From: Pseudobdellovibrionaceae bacterium
Lineage (GTDB): Bacteria > Bdellovibrionota > Bdellovibrionia > Bdellovibrionales > Bdellovibrionaceae
Length of the DNA: 64,000 nucleotides
Direction: 5' to 3'
NCBI GenBank assembly: GCA_022843825.1
Contig: JALHMX010000002.1
Span: 124,001 to 188,000, forward strand
A model generated the notes under the pieces. That model was given only the letters and a program-made list of their open reading frames with translations. It searched no databases and was not told where the DNA came from. Position numbers and translations under genes: made by a program. Positions 34,723-43,431 of this stretch are shown here, piece by piece (the stretch's first letter is position 1; every line of letters begins with the position of its first letter).

Positions 34723-35910
34723 GTGAAACTACATTTCCATCTCATTCAAAAAATTGTTGAAGTTCTTGATCAAATTTTTCTTGAGCATAAATATGCGGAT
34801 AAAATTTTAGAAAAAACGTTTAAGTCGAATCGTCAGCTGGGTGCACGAGATCGTAAATTTTTTGCAGAAACGGTCTACGAGATCATTCGTCATTATCGTT
34901 ACTATTCAGAAATAATGAAGTCGGAAGAAAGCTTTGATTTGGTGGTCGCTCATTTAGTTAAAACGCGAGGAGATCTGCCTGACTGGATCGAATTCGCAGA
35001 GTTTGATTTTGAAAAAATAAAAAGTCGCTTTAAATATAAATACGACGATCAAGTTCTGCATTCCTATCCAGACTGGCTTCATAAACTAGGACAGCAGGAG
35101 TTTGGAGCAGAGTGGCTTGAGCTTATGAAGGCCCTTAATCAGCAAGCCCAAGTTTATTTGCGAGCGAACACATTAAAAATTACAAGAGAAGAGCTTCAAG
35201 CTGAGCTTTTAAAAGAAGAAATTGAAGCAAACCCTGTTCCAGGATTCGAAAGTGCTCTGGTTTTAAAAGAGCGTAAAAATGTTTTTATCACGCAGTGTTT
35301 TAAAAAAGGTTTCTTCGAAGTCCAAGATGCCTCGTCTCAGTTGATAGCTCCGCTGCTGGGCGTAGCCGCAGGGCAACGTGTGGTCGACGCTTGCGCCGGA
35401 GCTGGCGGCAAAACATTGCACTTAGCCGCTCTGATGAAGAACAAAGGCAAGATTATTGCCATGGACATTCACGAATGGAAATTGAAAGAACTTAAGAAAA
35501 GAACAGCTCGTGATGGCGTGGATATTGTCGAAACCAAAATTATTGAATCGACGAAAACTGTTAAACGCCTAGAAGAAAATTTTGATCGTGTGTTATTGGA
35601 TGTTCCTTGTTCCGGCTTGGGAGTTTTACGAAGAAATCCTGATTCGAAGTGGAAGCTTTCTATGGATGAAATCAACAGACTGATTGAGCTGCAAAAAGAT
35701 ATTTTAACCGATTACTCTAAAATGTGTAAGCCCGGCGGCTCTATGGTCTACGCCACCTGCAGTATTCTAAATCGTGAAAACGAAGAACAAGTAAAATGGT
35801 TTTTAAATTCAGAAGCGGGAAAATCCTGGGAGCTTATTAAAGAAATTCGTGTGTGGCCGCATAAAGAGGGCTTTGATGGATTCTACGGCGCTTTGTTGCA
35901 GAGGAAGTAA
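34723..35910 (+). CDS. rsmB: RsmB/NSUN-type 16S rRNA (cytosine-C5) methyltransferase
   Basis: SAM-dependent RNA m5C methyltransferase, probably of 16S rRNA position 967. 395 aa, GTG start. SAM-binding DACAGAGGKTLHLAALM (about residues 221-237), the catalytic motif DVPCSGLGVLRRNPD and the second Cys in YATCSILNRENEEQ are all present. A short NusB-like N-terminal RNA-binding domain is visible (LDQIFLEHKYADKIL...). Member of the RsmB/NOP2 family; RsmF-type assignment is possible. Confidence 0.87.
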   Translation: MKLHFHLIQKIVEVLDQIFLEHKYADKILEKTFKSNRQLGARDRKFFAETVYEIIRHYRYYSEIMKSEESFDLVVAHLVKTRGDLPDWIEFAEFDFEKIKSRFKYKYDDQVLHSYPDWLHKLGQQEFGAEWLELMKALNQQAQVYLRANTLKITREELQAELLKEEIEANPVPGFESALVLKERKNVFITQCFKKGFFEVQDASSQLIAPLLGVAAGQRVVDACAGAGGKTLHLAALMKNKGKIIAMDIHEWKLKELKKRTARDGVDIVETKIIESTKTVKRLEENFDRVLLDVPCSGLGVLRRNPDSKWKLSMDEINRLIELQKDILTDYSKMCKPGGSMVYATCSILNRENEEQVKWFLNSEAGKSWELIKEIRVWPHKEGFDGFYGALLQRK

Positions 35911-36124
35911 TTAAGAATCCCCATCGTACTTTAATAGATTCAATATTCTAACTTATTTAACTGAGAGTTGTTTATAGCTAATGGTTTTTTATCATTTTTT
36001 GCCTTTATAAGCAAAAGAGGGTCGTTTTACATTCAGCTATCGTCTTGCAGTTTTATTCTTTGTATTTATATTAATAAAAATTTAAAAAAAATCAAGTTAA
36101 ATACTTGCAATTACTAAATAATAT

Positions 36125-36153
36125 TTGACTCTTATAATAAATTTTAATATACT
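36125..36153 (+). promoter_or_regulatory. Strong sigma-70-type promoter, RAYT, predicting a leaderless transcript
   Basis: TTGACT (36125-36130), spacer of 17 bases, TATACT (36148-36153). The expected start of transcription (about 36160) falls at the ATG at 36161. No ribosome site is visible. A leaderless mRNA is therefore predicted; the pairing of both hexamers and the spacer are as good as any in the window. Confidence 0.55.
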
Positions 36154-36160
36154 GCCCCTT

Positions 36161-36724
36161 ATGAATCAACTTAATCTTATTCCACAAAGAGATCTTCGCT
36201 TAATCAAGGCCTACAGCTTTGGTGGGATTACGTTGAAGAAACGTCGAAAAACGGCCAGGCCCTTAATTGAAGGCTTAGTTCATCACGTGGTGTTTAAATC
36301 AAGCAAGGCTTCAGGAAAACTTTCATTTTACCATCATAAGGGGTTGGTGAACGGATTACTAAAGGAGCGTGCAAAGAAATTTTATATCGAGATTTTGGAT
36401 TTTGTGAATATGGGGAATCATCTGCACTTAAAAGTTCGATTTAAGGATAGAAAACGCTTTCAAAATTTTTTACGAACCTTTTCGGCGATATTGGCGCGCA
36501 AGATTACAGGAGCGCACAGATCGAAATCATTCGGTAAATTTTGGGATGGACTGGCTTTCACGCGGGTCCTGATCAGTAAGATTGAGGAGCTAGGCTTAAG
36601 AGGCTATTTTGAAGGAAATCACCGACAACGTGAATTGGGATATGCTGAGCGCGAGACGTATCTTAAACAGTTTAACCAGTTTATTTACAGATTAAGGCAA
36701 AGAAAAGCGAAGACTGTGAGCTGA
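36161..36724 (+). CDS. REP-associated tyrosine transposase-like protein (RAYT, Y1/HUH fold)
   Basis: 187 aa from the ATG at 36161; a TTG at 36125 only makes a less likely longer form since it is the -35 box. HUH metal motif NMGNHLHLKVRF (His87 and His89) fits the IS200/IS605 Y1 or RAYT nuclease superfamily. GKFWDGLAFTRVL is the RAYT-like motif (usually FW..GFFDRVI). The catalytic Tyr is not certain; Tyr149 in LRGYFEGN is a candidate. No flanking inverted repeats or direct repeats are visible, so it is not an intact mobile insertion sequence. Three REP-like palindromes lie elsewhere in the window. It is preceded by about 250 AT-rich bases. Confidence 0.8.
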   Translation: MNQLNLIPQRDLRLIKAYSFGGITLKKRRKTARPLIEGLVHHVVFKSSKASGKLSFYHHKGLVNGLLKERAKKFYIEILDFVNMGNHLHLKVRFKDRKRFQNFLRTFSAILARKITGAHRSKSFGKFWDGLAFTRVLISKIEELGLRGYFEGNHRQRELGYAERETYLKQFNQFIYRLRQRKAKTVS

Positions 36725-36727
36725 GTT

Positions 36728-37648
36728 CTAATACTGCCAGGGAAACTTGGAAAAATCACGCGGGCGTTTTTCCACAAAGGAATTTCGTCCTTCGACGGCT
36801 TCATCAGTGCCGTAGGCCAGGCGTGTCGCTTCTCCAGCAAAAAGTTGTTGTCCGACTAAGCCGTCGTCAATCATGTTAAATCCAAATTTAAGCATGCGAA
36901 TTGCTGTCGGTGATTTGGTGTTCATTTCTTTGGCCCATTCAAGGGCGGTGTTTTCTAAATCAGCATGAGGAACAACTTCGTTGACCATTCCCATTTGATA
37001 GGCGGTTTCTGCAGAGTAATTTCGGCCTAAGAAAAATATTTCCCGGGCCTTTTTTTGTCCCACTTGTCGCGCAAGGTAGGCCGAGCCATAACCTGAGTCA
37101 AAGCTGGCCACATCGGCATCAGTTTGTTTAAAAATAGCGTGCTCTTTCGAAGCCAGCGTAAGATCACAAACAACATGCAACGAGTGCCCTCCGCCCACAG
37201 CCCATCCTGGCACTACGGCCATCACTATTTTTGGCATAAAGCGAATCAGGCGTTGAACTTCTAAAATATGTAGTCGGCCGAGTTTGGACAAATCGACTTT
37301 ACTTTTTGTTCCATTTTCATCCGTGCCTTCATATTTATAGCCATCTTTACCGCGGATGCGTTGATCGCCTCCAGAGCAAAAAGCCCAACCGCCATCTTTT
37401 GGCGAAGGCCCATTTCCGGTGATAATCACAACGCCGACATCCGCACTGATACGAGCATGTTCTAAGGCGATGTATAATTCATCCACAGTTTTCGGGCGAA
37501 AGGCATTCCTTACTTCTGGTCGATTAAAGGCAATGCGAACAGTCCCTTGATCTTTAGCACGATGATACGTGATGTCTTCAAAGTTAAAATCTGGAACTTC
37601 GAGCCATTTTTCAGGATTAAAAATATCTGAGACTTTTTTTGTTGCCAT
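36728..37648 (-). CDS. menB: 1,4-dihydroxy-2-naphthoyl-CoA synthase
   Basis: Crotonase-fold Dieckmann cyclase of menaquinone synthesis. 306 aa from ATG 37648, chosen because the preceding frame lacks family sequence. AFNRPEVRNAFRPKTVDEL, GNGPSPKDGGWAFCSGGDQRIRG and VPGWAVGGGHSLHVVCDLT are standard. QTDADVASFDSGYGSAYL has an Asp at the position that distinguishes bicarbonate-independent MenB (as in Mycobacterium) from the E. coli type. The C-terminus RDFSKFPW is conserved. No other men gene is nearby. It is divergent from lgt with 63 bases between. Confidence 0.93.
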   Translation of the reverse strand: MATKKVSDIFNPEKWLEVPDFNFEDITYHRAKDQGTVRIAFNRPEVRNAFRPKTVDELYIALEHARISADVGVVIITGNGPSPKDGGWAFCSGGDQRIRGKDGYKYEGTDENGTKSKVDLSKLGRLHILEVQRLIRFMPKIVMAVVPGWAVGGGHSLHVVCDLTLASKEHAIFKQTDADVASFDSGYGSAYLARQVGQKKAREIFFLGRNYSAETAYQMGMVNEVVPHADLENTALEWAKEMNTKSPTAIRMLKFGFNMIDDGLVGQQLFAGEATRLAYGTDEAVEGRNSFVEKRPRDFSKFPWQY

Positions 37649-37711
37649 ACAAAGTAGATAGCATTGAAATAATGACAGATCAAATTTAATTCCGTTAGCG
37701 TAAGAGGTTGT

Positions 37712-38779
37712 ATGGTTCATGATTTAAGTCCTTTTATATTCAAGATCACAGAGACTTTTGGTCCTCGCTGGTATGGTTTTTCTTATTTGCTGGGTTTTGT
37801 TCTTGCTTACATCATTGTCTCTTGGCTAGCTAACCGACAACAGGCAGGGTTAACGCGCGAACAAGTTTCTGATTTTGTCACTTATTGTGCTTTTGGCACG
37901 ATGATCGGTGGACGTTTAGGGTATTGTATTTTTTATGACCCAGAGCTTTTTTGGTCCACCAGTTGGAATTTTCCTTTTTGGAAAGTTTTAGCAGTGCACG
38001 AAGGGGGAATGGCCAGCCATGGGGGCATCATTGGGATAGTGATGGCCTGTTGGCTGTACGGACGGAAACATCGGATTAACTGGGTCTACTTGTTAGACAT
38101 AGCCGCCATTGCCGGACCGATCGGTGTTTTTTTTGGGCGTATTGCAAACTTTATTAATGGTGAATTAGTAGGTCGTATTGCGCCGGCAGATTTTAAATAT
38201 GGAGTTAAATTTCCTACGGATATTGCAAATTGGCCCGCTTATGAATTTGACCGTCTGGGAACTTTAGGCCCGGTTGTTGAAAAAATAAATGTTGATAGTT
38301 CGAGGTGGTTAGAGCTTCTTGGCGCTTTTAGAACAGATATGGCCGCTCGTGATGAAGTCTATAGTATCTTAGGTCGAATAGTTTATGAAATACAGCACAA
38401 GAATATTGCTGTGAAAGAGGCCATTGCGCCGTTATTGGATTATCGCTATCCGTCGCAATTATTCGCCGCGGCCACAGAAGGTCTGTTCACCTTTTTAATA
38501 TTATTTTTTTTAGCGCGTAAATCACACAAGGCGGGTTTTATCGCAAGCTCATTTATTGTTTGTTATGCCGTGGGCAGGATATTTAATGAGATGTTTCGCA
38601 TGCCGGATATTCAAATTGGATTTCAGCTGTTGGGACTAACACGGGGTCAATGGCTTAGCGTCGGTATGTTGTTTATTGGATTAGTGATGATGTTTTACTG
38701 GAATAGGACTCAATCTCAAACGATATACGGTTGGATTCGCGGAGAACACGTCAAGCTGGGCACACGTAAGTTAAGATAA
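37712..38779 (+). CDS. lgt: Prolipoprotein diacylglyceryl transferase with a long insert
   Basis: Adds diacylglycerol to the lipobox Cys, first step of lipoprotein maturation; needed for the several lipoproteins in this window. 355 aa, longer than the typical 290. WYGFSYLLGF, GGRLGYCIFYD, HEGGMASHGGIIG and GRIANFINGELVG are conserved; essential-type Arg and Glu in YAVGRIFNEMFRMPD are present. An insert of about 75 residues separates GELVG from YPSQLFAA, where E. coli has His-Pro-Ser-Gln and this protein has Tyr in place of His. The ABC gene begins on the next base. Confidence 0.94.
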   Translation: MVHDLSPFIFKITETFGPRWYGFSYLLGFVLAYIIVSWLANRQQAGLTREQVSDFVTYCAFGTMIGGRLGYCIFYDPELFWSTSWNFPFWKVLAVHEGGMASHGGIIGIVMACWLYGRKHRINWVYLLDIAAIAGPIGVFFGRIANFINGELVGRIAPADFKYGVKFPTDIANWPAYEFDRLGTLGPVVEKINVDSSRWLELLGAFRTDMAARDEVYSILGRIVYEIQHKNIAVKEAIAPLLDYRYPSQLFAAATEGLFTFLILFFLARKSHKAGFIASSFIVCYAVGRIFNEMFRMPDIQIGFQLLGLTRGQWLSVGMLFIGLVMMFYWNRTQSQTIYGWIRGEHVKLGTRKLR

Positions 38780-39463
38780 ATGAAGAATTTTTTGCAAGTT
38801 AAAAATCTTAAGTTTTCATTTTCAAAGTCTAAAGATAAACCAATTATTTTTATTCCTGACTTTAGTCTTCAATCAGGACAAAAAATATTTCTGCATGGAC
38901 CAAGCGGGTGTGGAAAAAGTACTTTCTTAGAAATTATATCTGGTGTGGTCGGCGCAGATGAGGGCGAAGTGATTATTGCAGAGCAAGATTTGCAAACTCT
39001 AACGCCAACTCAAAAAGATCGGTTTCGCTCTGAACATATAAGTTATATTTTTCAAAGTTTTAATTTAATTCCTTATTTAAATATTTTTGAAAATATCACT
39101 TTGCCTTTATATTTTAAAAAAAGTCATAAAAGCTTTAAAGATGTTCAAAGTGAAGTGGAAACTTTGTGCCGCAGACTTGGAATTTTAAACTTGCTCAATC
39201 AATCCGTAAGTCAGCTCTCCGTTGGACAACAACAACGGGTCGCTGTAGCGCGAGCCTTAATCAGCAGACCGCAACTTATTTTAGCCGACGAGCCTACATC
39301 AGCATTGGACTTTGATCACCGCGATCAGTTTCTTAAACTTCTCTTTGAAGTGTGTTCTGAAAAAAATATGACTTTAATTTTTGTCAGTCATGACCACTCG
39401 TTAAAGGCACTTTTCGATCAGGCGATTGCGTTTAAAGATATTAATCGAATGGATTTAATATGA
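38780..39463 (+). CDS. ABC transporter ATP-binding protein, LolD/MacB type
   Basis: 227 aa. Walker A HGPSGCGKST (about residues 36-45), Q-loop YIFQSFNL, signature QLSVGQQQRVAVARAL and Walker B LILADEPTSALD are all intact, with the H-loop FVSHDHS. The family energises permeases of the MacB/LolC (type VII) group. The permease follows with a 4-base overlap, and lgt is immediately upstream. Together with the His-rich permease it resembles the zinc-regulated ZrgBC-like pairs of Pseudomonas and Vibrio; that substrate is inferred. Confidence 0.9.
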   Translation: MKNFLQVKNLKFSFSKSKDKPIIFIPDFSLQSGQKIFLHGPSGCGKSTFLEIISGVVGADEGEVIIAEQDLQTLTPTQKDRFRSEHISYIFQSFNLIPYLNIFENITLPLYFKKSHKSFKDVQSEVETLCRRLGILNLLNQSVSQLSVGQQQRVAVARALISRPQLILADEPTSALDFDHRDQFLKLLFEVCSEKNMTLIFVSHDHSLKALFDQAIAFKDINRMDLI

Positions 39464-40701
39464 TTTTTTTAAAACTCGCTTTTAAATCTATTCGCAATCG
39501 TTTGTTTATTACATCTTTAACCGTAACGTCGATTGCATTGAGTGTATTTTTGTTATTGTCCGTTGAAAAAACGCGTCGCTTGGCGCGCGATGGATTTACC
39601 AATGCCATCAGTCAAACGGATTTGGTCGTCGGTGCTCGTACAGGCCCGTTAAACTTAGTTCTATACTCCATATTCAACATGGGAAGTGCATCGAATAATG
39701 TTTCTTGGAAAACTTATCAAGAGATTAAGAATGATCCAGCGGTGGATTGGGTTATTCCTTATTCACTGGGCGACAGTCACCGCGGTTTTCGCGTGGTCGC
39801 AACGGATGAAAACTTTTATAAATACTATCGATTTCGCAGTGACCAACAGGTAGAGTTCTTAGAGGGAAAAGCGGCGCAGACGACCTGGGACGTAGTTATC
39901 GGTTCCCAGGTGCAAAAAAAATTAAAATACAGTTTGTCTGATGAAATTATAGTTACCCATGGTGTAACTAAAGGAGAGGGCGTAGTAAAACATGATGATA
40001 AGCCTTTTCGTGTCGTAGGAATTTTAAAACCAACCGGTACTGCGATCGATCAGACCGTTTACATCACGCTTCAAGGTATGGTCGCTATGCATGAAACCGA
40101 AGAGTCCCATGCACACCACGACCACGATCACGATCATGAAATACATAATGGTGATATCAGCGCTTTTTTCTTACGAGCAAAAGCGAGAACTCAAACTTTA
40201 AGTCTACAACGCAAAATTAATGAATATACCCAAGAACCCTTAACCGCCGTGATCCCTGGAATGGCTTTGGCAGAGTTATGGAACGGACTATCGCAAGTTG
40301 AAACAGTTCTGCAGATTATATCAATCATGACCCTAGGCATTGGGTTGGTGGCGATGCTGGGCACCTTGCTAGCTAGTTTAAATGAGCGTCGACGAGAAAT
40401 GTCTATTTTGCGCTCGCTAGGCGCAGGGCCAAGTCATGTTGCTTTGTTGTTGGTTTTTGAAAGCTTTATACTGACTTTGCTAGGGGTTTTATTAGGAGTA
40501 GTGCTGCAGTTATCATTATTTTACTTTTTAGCAGGATGGTTAGAAAAGGCCTTTGGTTTTTATTTTTTTGGAAGCTCATTAGCTCTGTCTGAGGTCGGCT
40601 ATCTTATAATAATTTTATTGGCTGGTGCCATGGTGGGATTAGTCCCCGCTGTAAAATCTTCGCGGGCCGCTTTAAAAGATGGTTTAACTGCTAAAATTTA
40701 A
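39460..40701 (+). CDS. MacB/FtsX-type ABC permease with His-rich periplasmic loop
   Basis: 413 aa. One N-terminal membrane segment, a large periplasmic domain (about 45-275) and three C-terminal membrane segments, with FtsX-type sequence RRREMSILRSLGAGPSHV. NAISQTDLVVGARTGPLN, GSASNNVSWKTY and IPYSLGDSHRGFRV resemble the permeases next to DUF2796 (ZrgA/PA4063-like) proteins. A His/Asp-rich stretch runs from about residue 211 to 229 (SHAHHDHDHDHEIH), suggesting metal binding, probably zinc. The substrate is inferred and the solute-binding partner is not identified. Confidence 0.85.
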   Translation: MIFLKLAFKSIRNRLFITSLTVTSIALSVFLLLSVEKTRRLARDGFTNAISQTDLVVGARTGPLNLVLYSIFNMGSASNNVSWKTYQEIKNDPAVDWVIPYSLGDSHRGFRVVATDENFYKYYRFRSDQQVEFLEGKAAQTTWDVVIGSQVQKKLKYSLSDEIIVTHGVTKGEGVVKHDDKPFRVVGILKPTGTAIDQTVYITLQGMVAMHETEESHAHHDHDHDHEIHNGDISAFFLRAKARTQTLSLQRKINEYTQEPLTAVIPGMALAELWNGLSQVETVLQIISIMTLGIGLVAMLGTLLASLNERRREMSILRSLGAGPSHVALLLVFESFILTLLGVLLGVVLQLSLFYFLAGWLEKAFGFYFFGSSLALSEVGYLIIILLAGAMVGLVPAVKSSRAALKDGLTAKI

Positions 40702-40765
40702 GTATTTGAGTTCCCAAAGTTGGGCCTTTGTGTTAGCAAGTAGGTAACAATTTAAGGGAGATAAC

Positions 40766-41062
40766 ATGAGAAAATTTTTAGCTTTAGTGGTTGTTGTAGT
40801 AGGATTCCAATGGGCGCAAGCTTGTCCTCAAATGGAAGCTCAAATTGCAGGAAATATTACAGAAATAAAAGAAAATCAAAATGCTCAAGATTGCTTAGTT
40901 CGTATCAAGTTCACAAGTTTTCAATCCCATGCGCTATGCCCTATTGATATAGAGGACGCTATCAAATCAGAAATCAGAACTGATCGATGTGACTTAAAAG
41001 TTGGAGATTATGTCGCTACGTATTTAGTATCTAAAAAGTGGGTACTTTTTTTAGAAAACTAA
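40766..41062 (+). CDS. Small exported Cys-containing protein
   Basis: 98 aa. Clear signal peptide (MRKFLALVVVVVGFQWAQA, then CPQ). The mature part has four Cys in total, enough for two disulfides, and ends in a beta-rich segment. GGGAG-type site before the ATG. Position after the His-rich permease could mean co-expression, but a 64-base gap separates them and no family is known. Function is unknown. Confidence 0.7.
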   Translation: MRKFLALVVVVVGFQWAQACPQMEAQIAGNITEIKENQNAQDCLVRIKFTSFQSHALCPIDIEDAIKSEIRTDRCDLKVGDYVATYLVSKKWVLFLEN

Positions 41063-41077
41063 GTTCTGGATTTATAG

Positions 41078-42373
41078 ATGGCAGATTCATTCTTTAAACG
41101 CACTTACGAGTTAACTAAATTATCTTTAAAAGTGGGTTTTAAGGAATTGCGTTCTAAAGACATTAAATCACGAATTGACCAAGCTAAAATGATCACCGAG
41201 ACCTTATCGCAGATGAAGGGCGCGGCGATGAAGGCCGGGCAAATGTTAAGCCTTGAGTTGGATGACTATTTTCCGCCAGAAGCAGTACAGATTATCAGTC
41301 AGCTACAGAGCAGCGGCACAGCAGTCGATTTCAAAACTATAGAATCTGTTTTAAAAAAAGAATTGGGTGCTGAGCGATTTCAGCAACTTCATGACATTGC
41401 AACCAAGCCCGTGGCTTCGGCCAGTATTGCTCAAATTCATACGGCCGTTTATAAAGATCAAAAAGTGGCTTTGAAAGTACAACATCCCGGCGTAGCTAAA
41501 AGCATAAATTCCGATGTGGCCTTACTTAAAAAATTGGCTCAAGGTTTTTGTGCCATGACCAATCGAAAGATGAACTTGAATCCTTTATTTGCCGAGATGA
41601 AAGCTGTTCTTTTGCAAGAAGTTGATTTTGAACAGGAAGTTGAGTTTTTAAAAAAATACAAGAAACATTTGCAAACCATCACCGCCGAAGACCAAAAATA
41701 TTATTCTCCTGAGCCGATCACAGCCATGAGCACCAAAAAAGTAATTACCATGTCCTGGGAAGAGGGGCTGGGTATTCAAAAATGGTTAGAGACATCACCA
41801 AGCCTTAAGAAAAAAGAAAAATTAGCTCATCTGATTCTAAATTTATACTGCCACGAATTCTATCATTGGGGTTTGGTGCAAACGGATCCTAATTTTGCCA
41901 ATTTTCTTGTGCGTGAAGAAAAAGGTGATGTGGGATTAGTATTATTGGATTTTGGTGCGACCAGAGAATATGAAAAAGCATTTCGGCTTCAGTACAAAGG
42001 ATTAATTAAAAGCGTCTATGAGCAAGATTTTCCGGAGCAAATTATTCAGAAAGCGGTGGATTTTCAATTGATAGATTCGCGCGAGGATGAGGAAACTAAA
42101 GCCTTGTTTATTGATTTAATGAATTTAGCGGTAGAGCCTTTTTTTACCTCTCAGAAAAAAAGTAAGTTTAACTTTGATGACCGCGACTACAACACGCGAA
42201 CTAAAGAACTTACGCGTAAATTTGTAACCAGTTTAAAATATTCGGCGCCACCACACCGACTGCTGTTTTTACACCGCAAGTTGGGTGGCATGTCCTCGTT
42301 ACTTAAAAAACTAGACGTCGGTTTGAATTTAGCTCCGTATTGGGAAATTATTTTTAAAGATTACTCAGATTAA
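41078..42373 (+). CDS. ABC1/UbiB-family atypical kinase
   Basis: 431 aa. The KxGQ motif MKAGQMLSL (residues about 51-59) and the AxxAS-type ASASIAQIH that replaces the usual glycine-rich loop are hallmarks. The VAIKVQ-equivalent KVALKVQHPG and the DFG motif LLDFGATREYE are present. UbiB supports ubiquinone synthesis in E. coli; in a menaquinone organism such as this one appears to be, the role may be lipid or quinone homeostasis. No C-terminal membrane segment is visible. It follows a small exported-protein gene by 15 bases. Confidence 0.9.
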   Translation: MADSFFKRTYELTKLSLKVGFKELRSKDIKSRIDQAKMITETLSQMKGAAMKAGQMLSLELDDYFPPEAVQIISQLQSSGTAVDFKTIESVLKKELGAERFQQLHDIATKPVASASIAQIHTAVYKDQKVALKVQHPGVAKSINSDVALLKKLAQGFCAMTNRKMNLNPLFAEMKAVLLQEVDFEQEVEFLKKYKKHLQTITAEDQKYYSPEPITAMSTKKVITMSWEEGLGIQKWLETSPSLKKKEKLAHLILNLYCHEFYHWGLVQTDPNFANFLVREEKGDVGLVLLDFGATREYEKAFRLQYKGLIKSVYEQDFPEQIIQKAVDFQLIDSREDEETKALFIDLMNLAVEPFFTSQKKSKFNFDDRDYNTRTKELTRKFVTSLKYSAPPHRLLFLHRKLGGMSSLLKKLDVGLNLAPYWEIIFKDYSD

Positions 42374-42474
42374 GACATATTACCTTATAACGAATTATTT
42401 CCGTATTATATTCAATAGGTTATGGCCTAGAAGTTACATTTGACCTGCCTGCCACAGGAGTTTAATCTATAAGT

Positions 42475-43431
42475 ATGTATAAGCATAAACTGTTAAAAAT
42501 GGCGTCAGGGATAGTATTGGCAACACTTTTTATTTCGACTTCGGGCTGTAATCCAAAGATAGAGGAAGAGTACGATTTTGATACAGACGTAGAGATGATT
42601 CAAATGTTTGCGGATTCGTTTGCATCGATTGATGAAAGCGGTGGGAAGACCAGTGGGAATATCACCGGTATATCACATCCTACCGGTGATGAGAAATTTT
42701 ATGCTCGTATTCATAAAACCGACACCTTTACCGCACGCTTAATGAACGACTTGTTTATTCCCAAAAGCTATGCGACGGCCTGTGCGGCCACTCTTTTTAA
42801 TAGTTGTTCAGGTGGTAAGAAAGTTCGCGCCTTTGCTGGTTGTACTGTTCCTGGGCCTACGATAAATAACGTGGCGACCCAGGGAACTCTGGTGGGATCT
42901 ATTGAGTTAACATTTACTGGAACAGAAGTGGCTAGCTGTGAGATACCAGTTAATGGCGATGCAGTAGCCCGAGTTCCTAATTATACTTTAACGGGTTTGC
43001 GTAAAGCGACTTTTAAAGTTTCTACACCATCAACTGGCCAGTTAGTTACGCGAATAGGTGGTTCTTCTTTTACTTATGACAATGCAGGTATTAGACGAAC
43101 CGTAACCAACAGTGAAGATGATGTGGTTTTTGATATGACAACCAGTACGACATCCTCAATGGTGATTACGGGCCAAATTCGAGATGGTCGTACTCTAGCT
43201 AGCGGTGGAATTTTAGTGGCCGATGCTGTTAATGGCAGATCATGTACTTTTACTATTTCGTCTCCGGTGTCATGGACAGCGGCTTGTAATTGTCCTACAG
43301 CAGGTGAATGGACAGCGACCTGTACGGACTCAACCAATATCAATGTGATATTTGGTACGACCTGCGGAGAAGTCACTTACACCACAGGATCTGGTTTTAA
43401 ATCCACTATTTTAGATCGCTGCCAGCAATAA
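42475..43431 (+). CDS. Putative lipoprotein, function unknown
   Basis: 318 aa. Signal peptide with a lipobox (STSGC, Cys about residue 26) after a hydrophobic stretch. The rest is Thr/Ser- and Gly-rich with many Cys (at least nine) and beta-type sequence, suggesting an extracytoplasmic disulfide-rich beta domain. AGGAG lies 14 bases before the ATG, longer than usual. No family is recognised. The stop overlaps the next gene's ATG (TAATG). Confidence 0.75.
   Translation: MYKHKLLKMASGIVLATLFISTSGCNPKIEEEYDFDTDVEMIQMFADSFASIDESGGKTSGNITGISHPTGDEKFYARIHKTDTFTARLMNDLFIPKSYATACAATLFNSCSGGKKVRAFAGCTVPGPTINNVATQGTLVGSIELTFTGTEVASCEIPVNGDAVARVPNYTLTGLRKATFKVSTPSTGQLVTRIGGSSFTYDNAGIRRTVTNSEDDVVFDMTTSTTSSMVITGQIRDGRTLASGGILVADAVNGRSCTFTISSPVSWTAACNCPTAGEWTATCTDSTNINVIFGTTCGEVTYTTGSGFKSTILDRCQQ

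Noticed and set aside
36125-36160. TTG-initiated longer form of the RAYT
   Set aside because: The TTG is the first part of the -35 hexamer and the extra residues have no family pattern.
36161-36724. Intact IS200/IS605-type insertion sequence
   Set aside because: No terminal hairpins, no TnpB, and no element boundaries seen on either side; the protein fits a single-copy RAYT better.
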